Part shown: one piece after another, positions 37,755 through 41,801 of the stretch
How the letters are laid out: each line of letters opens with the position of its first letter
Numbering within the stretch: the first letter of the stretch is position 1
Source of the DNA: a virus
Virus record (IMG/VR): IMGVR_UViG_3300020156_000014
Location: 1 to 41,801 of that record
Length of the DNA stretch: 41,801 bases
Reading direction: 5' to 3' (one strand)
Program-made: the position numbers and the translations under genes
The notes under the pieces: model-generated
The model's input: the letters and a program-made list of their open reading frames with translations, nothing else
Told to the model about the DNA's origin: nothing
Databases searched by the model: none

Positions 37755-37787
37755 AGACCGCTATCTCTAACGAGGGCGGTCTTTTTC
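37755..37787 (+). terminator. Intrinsic terminator after the coat genes
   Basis: AGACCGC (37755-37761) pairs with GCGGTCT (37776-37782), then TTTTCTTTT. It probably lowers expression of downstream tail genes relative to coat protein. Confidence 0.8.
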
Positions 37788-37816
37788 TTTTATAGGACTC
37801 AGAAAGGAGATTCCAA

Positions 37817-38098
37817 ATGGATTTAGCAAAGATGATTTACCTCTACAACGATTCTGCACCGATCACGGCGAAATGGGACGGGAAAGAGTATGAGTTAACT
37901 TCCAATCCTGTTGAGGTGCAACTCGGTATTGCGGAACACTGGGTGAAACGATTCCCGAACGCGCAGTTACGCATTGAAGATGTGCCGACTGAGGTGATTG
38001 AGAAGCGTAAGCCGGTGAATCCGCTTGAGAGTAACGATAGAGGGACAGCGTTTGCAGAATTGAAGAGACCAGGCAGAAGGAAAGCGAGTGATGAGTAG
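37817..38098 (+). CDS. Hypothetical virion-region protein, 93 aa
   Basis: AAAGGAGATTCCAA precedes ATG. A short alpha/beta N-terminus (AKMIYLYNDSAPITAKWDG) and a basic Pro/Lys-rich tail. Stands between coat and fibre genes; might be a completion or head-tail protein. Confidence 0.6.
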   Translation: MDLAKMIYLYNDSAPITAKWDGKEYELTSNPVEVQLGIAEHWVKRFPNAQLRIEDVPTEVIEKRKPVNPLESNDRGTAFAELKRPGRRKASDE

Positions 38099-39264
38099 TG
38101 GGTAAACCGCCAGTTGATTTTGATATGCAAATGTCTGGTGATAGCGCGGAGTATGACGGAAGCGTGAGGGTGAGGGTCGCCAAAAGTTCGCCTTTCCCAC
38201 CGATGGTTACACCGACTTACAACACGAATCCCGGAAACCGTCTACCGAAATGGATGGATAAAGACGGGGTACTCTGGTCGAGTCATATGACTGACGGACT
38301 CTACAAATCTACCGACTACGGAGAAACATGGACATTTGTACAAGCTTCCCCACGTACAGACATTGCCGCAACGGCATTAATCATGACGGATACAGGTAGG
38401 GCGATTTGGTGTATTGGTAGCCGTTGGTTCTATGTCTCAAACGAAGCTAAATCTTCTTGGACTACAGCGTTTACTTTTGATGTCGGTTATGTGAGTACGT
38501 CTTACGGTTTTGACAAATACAAGAATGTAATTGTAATAAGTGCATATGGCGACAAGAACGGGGCAACGAGTCCATCGCAAGTCGTAATATCGAAAGACGA
38601 TGGTGCAACGTGGTCGCTTATTTATGATGGCGGCGACATGGCTGGGTATCATATCCACACTGTGGCAATTGATCCGTGGGCAGGAAATCGAATATGGATT
38701 TCCGAAGGTGACGTTGATCGGAGACAAATTGTGTACTCTGATGATTATGGAACGACATGGCGATACGTTTACAACGATGGTGATCCAACATCTCCAGTAT
38801 GGGGGCAGGGCATTCAACCTACACAGATTATCCCCACTCCGCATGGCGTACTGTTTGGAACGGACCAAGCGCCTGACGGATTCCACTTCTGGAAACGTCC
38901 GCAAGGTATTCTTCAACCGGAAGTTGATAAAAAAGACATTTCGCAGATATACACCGTCAACGGATCATCGAATTTGGAAGTTTTGATGGTGCGCGGATGG
39001 TACAATATCGACACTGTTGAACCTACCTACCTGTTTGCGGGACTTCCAGCCGATAGCGCAGTTGGTGGATATAGCCGCATCTTCGCTTCTGTGGATGGGA
39101 TGAACATCTATAATATTTGGACGTATCCGACAAAGAAAGAGTATAAACCAATGTGGATTGTCGGACCGCATGTAGATGATCCAAACCGGACATTTTGGGT
39201 GACCATTCAAAAAGCAGATGGAAACTATGTGCTGATGACAGCGCAGTTTCCACAATTCCTATAA
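38098..39264 (+). CDS. Asp-box (BNR) beta-propeller fibre protein
   Basis: 388 residues, GTG start overlapping the previous stop by one base. Three clear Asp boxes: STDYGETW (about 76), SKDDGATW (about 165) and SDDYGTTW (about 214), plus related W-rich blades. This predicts a sialidase-type propeller. It is a second such protein with 1039-2301, both in the tail block. Likely binds cell-surface glycans. No full catalytic set is seen. Confidence 0.7.
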   Translation: MGKPPVDFDMQMSGDSAEYDGSVRVRVAKSSPFPPMVTPTYNTNPGNRLPKWMDKDGVLWSSHMTDGLYKSTDYGETWTFVQASPRTDIAATALIMTDTGRAIWCIGSRWFYVSNEAKSSWTTAFTFDVGYVSTSYGFDKYKNVIVISAYGDKNGATSPSQVVISKDDGATWSLIYDGGDMAGYHIHTVAIDPWAGNRIWISEGDVDRRQIVYSDDYGTTWRYVYNDGDPTSPVWGQGIQPTQIIPTPHGVLFGTDQAPDGFHFWKRPQGILQPEVDKKDISQIYTVNGSSNLEVLMVRGWYNIDTVEPTYLFAGLPADSAVGGYSRIFASVDGMNIYNIWTYPTKKEYKPMWIVGPHVDDPNRTFWVTIQKADGNYVLMTAQFPQFL

Positions 39265-39278
39265 GGAGGGTGACGCAT

Positions 39279-39719
39279 ATGATTCCATGGTTCAAAATGT
39301 TCGGGCATGGACTAACAAAGAATACGGCATTGCCCACTATTACATACCCTCCTTACGAGGATATGGGGCAGGTCATTTCAGGTACGGTGGTTGCGGCTGG
39401 CGGCTACATTTGGAGCGATTGGATTGATGATCACGAATGGGTAAGGTTCATCATCGTCAACGGGCAGATGGACCAAGCTTTTGACCTAGTCATTAACCGC
39501 AGAATCAAGGAAACCGGACAGACCGGACAAATTGGTACATTATACGCCAATAACGCAACGTGTGCGAACAATACAGTGTGGCGCGACATGATTGTGCAGG
39601 GCGTGTCTAACCAAATTGGCGCATCTGCTCTTGGCGGGAACTCCTTCCGCATCGGATTGAAGAATATTGGGGCGAGTCCTTCGACATTTGCGGCGGCGAG
39701 ACTGCAATTACTCGGATAG
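39279..39719 (+). CDS. Virion structural protein, 146 aa
   Basis: ATG 39279 after AAGGAGGGTGACGC; the longer frame overlaps the fibre gene. Beta-rich with Gly and Asn (ASALGGNSFRIGLKNIG). Same length and a similar style as the 599-1039 product. Probably a tail or fibre component. Confidence 0.6.
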   Translation: MIPWFKMFGHGLTKNTALPTITYPPYEDMGQVISGTVVAAGGYIWSDWIDDHEWVRFIIVNGQMDQAFDLVINRRIKETGQTGQIGTLYANNATCANNTVWRDMIVQGVSNQIGASALGGNSFRIGLKNIGASPSTFAAARLQLLG

Positions 39720-39748
39720 CCGAAGTTTGATAGTAAAGGAGGTGCGAC

Positions 39749-40321
39749 ATGGGCGCTTCAACAACCGCTCAACTTATCACAAGAGCCAAAGCGGAAAATG
39801 GTTTTAACAATTCAGGCATATCAACCGACAGTCAATGGGTGGATTTCTTCAACGATGCCCTACGAGACCTTGTAGATGATGTAAAGATAGAGAGACTAGG
39901 CACACTCTCGTTCGTCGCAGGAACGCGAGAGTATGATTTGCCAGACGATTACTACGCGCTCGTCATACTCAATGATGGGAACCGTACAAGAGTCACGAAA
40001 CGCCGTAATTATGATCAAGAGTATCCACAAGGGTACTGGATCTTCAATCGTGGCGGGGAGTACATCATTGATTTATACGGCTACTCGTCTAGTCAAACGT
40101 TTAGTTTGATGTATCAAGCCTACCCCACAACGTTAACCGAAGCTGGAAAGACCACTGAATATCCCGAAGTGCCGAGTGTCGGAGAAAAGGCGTTGATCTA
40201 CTACGCCATTATGAAAGCTCTACGAAACAACAGCCAAAGCGAATGGAAAGATTACGCGGCCTTGTATGAGGAAGAACGAAAGAAAATCAGAAACGCAGTA
40301 GCGAGGGGTGGTGGGGTGTGA
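39749..40321 (+). CDS. Head-to-tail adaptor (gp11/gp4-like), 190 aa
   Basis: AAAGGAGGTGCGAC precedes ATG. TAQLITRAKAENGF ... QWVDFFNDALRDLVDDV, then LSFVAGTREYDLPDDYYAL, and a late helix set (VGEKALIYYAIMKALRNNSQ) follow the pattern of podoviral adaptors beneath the portal (T7 gp11, P22 gp4 type). The stop overlaps the next GTG start. Confidence 0.7.
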   Translation: MGASTTAQLITRAKAENGFNNSGISTDSQWVDFFNDALRDLVDDVKIERLGTLSFVAGTREYDLPDDYYALVILNDGNRTRVTKRRNYDQEYPQGYWIFNRGGEYIIDLYGYSSSQTFSLMYQAYPTTLTEAGKTTEYPEVPSVGEKALIYYAIMKALRNNSQSEWKDYAALYEEERKKIRNAVARGGGV

Positions 40322-41801
40322 AACGTTCGAATGTCACTTTGGAGCTGCCTAGCTTCTTAGGACTGAACACGGCGGTGTCGTTCGCGGAGATTGATATCAA
40401 ACAGTCTCCTTCTCTGTTAAACGTGATTCCAGGTAAGATTGGGAGTTTACGCAGGAGACCAGGAACTGCACCGCTCACCACTACTTCATTAGGTGGTGAA
40501 ATCTCAGTCCTCTGTAACCTGAGAATCGGGAATAACAACTCTATTCTCGCAACGTCAGGAACGACTTTATATAAATTCAATGCCACTGACAAAGACTGGG
40601 ACAGTCAGACCATGACCAACGCATTGAACAGCGCGAATATTGATTCAGCGCAATTCAAAAATGCAAGCGGCAGCGAGGTCTTAGTCATTGCAGACGGTGG
40701 AAACTTGAAGTACTACAACGGCACGACAGTGGCGAACATCACGCCCGCCGCGAACGACACAAGCCCATTACCGGCAAACGATATGGCGAATATCAATTCC
40801 ACGCATCCCGCAGTAGGGTGTATCATCCACAATAACCGAGTGGTGATATGGGACGGAACCGAGTACTTATTCCATTCCAAAGCGGGGTATTTCGACTATT
40901 TCCCTGCTGTGAACTATCAGCGGTATGTCAGAGAAAACGATTATGTCAAAACATGCGTCTCCTACCAAGGGGCGCTTTTAGTTTTTATGCGGCGACATAT
41001 CGGGGTCCTGTTCGGGGATGGATACTCTTCCACGCCTACAGACGGGGATTGGTCACAGGACTTCCTAGATACGTCTGACGGGTGCTTAAACGGTAAAACC
41101 GTCCAGTTGGTCACGTACCCTAACGGACAGCAAGAAATCTTCTATATGAGCGACAGAGGGATTCACAGCGTGTATCGGGTGGACACGATCTCGATGGATA
41201 ACTCAGCTCGGTACTCAACACGAAGCGTCACAGACGATAAGATTGATTGGAACGGATTAGAGGTCGCCAAGTCGGATTGGGAACAAGCTGTAGCGCACTT
41301 CCATGACGGAAAGTATTGGCTCATTTATCCCGATGGCGCGGATTGGAAGGGGTTAGTATTCAACACGCAGGACAGCGAGTGGTATCCGATTGATAACTTG
41401 GACATTAATTCGTTCTACAGCGATGAAAACTATCTCTATTTCGCCGGAACAGATGGACACTTGAAGAAATTCGATATTGAACTAAAAGCCGACTATACCA
41501 ACGAAGCACAAACGACCCGCAACGTCATAAACGCGTATTGGTATTCGATGCTCATGAACCCGAATGTAACTGGACTTGATCACTTTTGGGACACGTTGCT
41601 CGTAGAAGCTCGGCAGTTCAACGAATCCTCTCGTATTGACTTAGAGGTGAATACGTATCGGAATCAGTATCAACAAGTCGGAGCGATCAAAACCGCGTTC
41701 CTTATCGTTGGGGAAACGGTCATTGGTGAAGCGATTATAGCGAATCAGAATTTCACCGACTTTGTTAACAATCCTGAACCGATTAAGACATTCTTAAAAG
41801 G
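40318..41801 (+). CDS. Tail hub/nozzle protein, N-terminal part
   Basis: GTG start overlapping the adaptor stop (GTGA). The frame runs past the window end and finishes at 218, 524 residues in all. The start, FLGLNTAVSFAEIDIKQSPS, then SLRRRPGTAP, is typical of podoviral gp10/gp12-like plug or nozzle proteins. The rest is a beta-propeller-like series of aromatic strands (YFDYFPAVNYQRYV, YWLIYPDGADW). It closes the channel below the adaptor and carries the fibres. Confidence 0.78.
   Translation, partial: MKRSNVTLELPSFLGLNTAVSFAEIDIKQSPSLLNVIPGKIGSLRRRPGTAPLTTTSLGGEISVLCNLRIGNNNSILATSGTTLYKFNATDKDWDSQTMTNALNSANIDSAQFKNASGSEVLVIADGGNLKYYNGTTVANITPAANDTSPLPANDMANINSTHPAVGCIIHNNRVVIWDGTEYLFHSKAGYFDYFPAVNYQRYVRENDYVKTCVSYQGALLVFMRRHIGVLFGDGYSSTPTDGDWSQDFLDTSDGCLNGKTVQLVTYPNGQQEIFYMSDRGIHSVYRVDTISMDNSARYSTRSVTDDKIDWNGLEVAKSDWEQAVAHFHDGKYWLIYPDGADWKGLVFNTQDSEWYPIDNLDINSFYSDENYLYFAGTDGHLKKFDIELKADYTNEAQTTRNVINAYWYSMLMNPNVTGLDHFWDTLLVEARQFNESSRIDLEVNTYRNQYQQVGAIKTAFLIVGETVIGEAIIANQNFTDFVNNPEPIKTFLK
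41675..41801. repeat. Terminal direct repeat, right copy
   Basis: Identical to 1-127; see the left copy. Removing one copy gives a circle of 41,674 bp with an uninterrupted tail gene. Confidence 0.95.

Overview
This window is best read as one complete, circular temperate phage genome. The first and last 127 bases are identical (1-127 and 41675-41801), and one gene runs off the right end and finishes at 218. The unique circle is therefore 41,674 bp, cut open inside a tail gene. The morphogenesis genes are those of a short-tailed (podovirus-like) phage. There is a small and large terminase, a long portal, a scaffold, a coat protein, a head-to-tail adaptor, a tail hub, Asp-box fibres and two internal virion (ejection-type) proteins. 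No tape measure, tail tube or sheath gene was found. The host looks like a low-to-mid GC Firmicute of the order Bacillales, perhaps a Paenibacillus relative. The reasons are strong AGGAGG-type ribosome sites, a copper-amine-oxidase-type stalk domain, a YopX protein, a BRO-N antirepressor, a G39P-type helicase loader and a TxpA/BsrG-style toxin layout. The host is inference.

Layout. 40318 around the origin to 3167: tail hub, fibre-like proteins and a secreted serine protease with its own promoter. 3171-3489: a probable type I toxin/antisense-RNA pair. 3556-8455: two internal virion proteins. 8491-9900: lysis genes (small ORF, holin, amidase). 9929-15095, mostly minus strand: small accessory genes, Cro/CI-type regulators, a large serine integrase, an EF-hand membrane protein, a c-di-GMP-I riboswitch, an SOS box and the lysogeny repressor. 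15138-15245: operators between the divergent repressor and cro-like genes. 15261-29449, plus strand: early operon with antirepressor, RecT and its exonuclease, HNH protein, replication initiator with internal iterons, G39P-like loader, YopX, RusA and a sigma-like late regulator. About 30 small ORFs lie between these, many of them zinc-ribbon or membrane proteins. 29687-41801: small ORFs, then packaging, head and tail genes.

Control logic. A perfect TTGACA/TATAAT promoter has a 17-bp repressor operator filling its spacer. Its transcript makes the Cro-like protein, the antirepressor, and the recombination and replication genes. Near the end of the early operon a sigma-region-4-like protein probably switches on the packaging and head genes. 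Downstream of the repressor two extra inputs appear: a c-di-GMP riboswitch with a terminator, and a promoter with a LexA-type box. Both point toward the repressor block from its 3' side, in antisense.

The least expected features are: (1) ten copies of a short two-hairpin element, with covarying stems, among the accessory and early genes; (2) the c-di-GMP and SOS inputs aimed antisense at the repressor region; (3) the complete type I toxin-antitoxin layout inside the late operon; (4) the short-tail architecture combined with a lambda gpA-type terminase and a serine integrase. No tRNA, rRNA, IS element or CRISPR array was seen.
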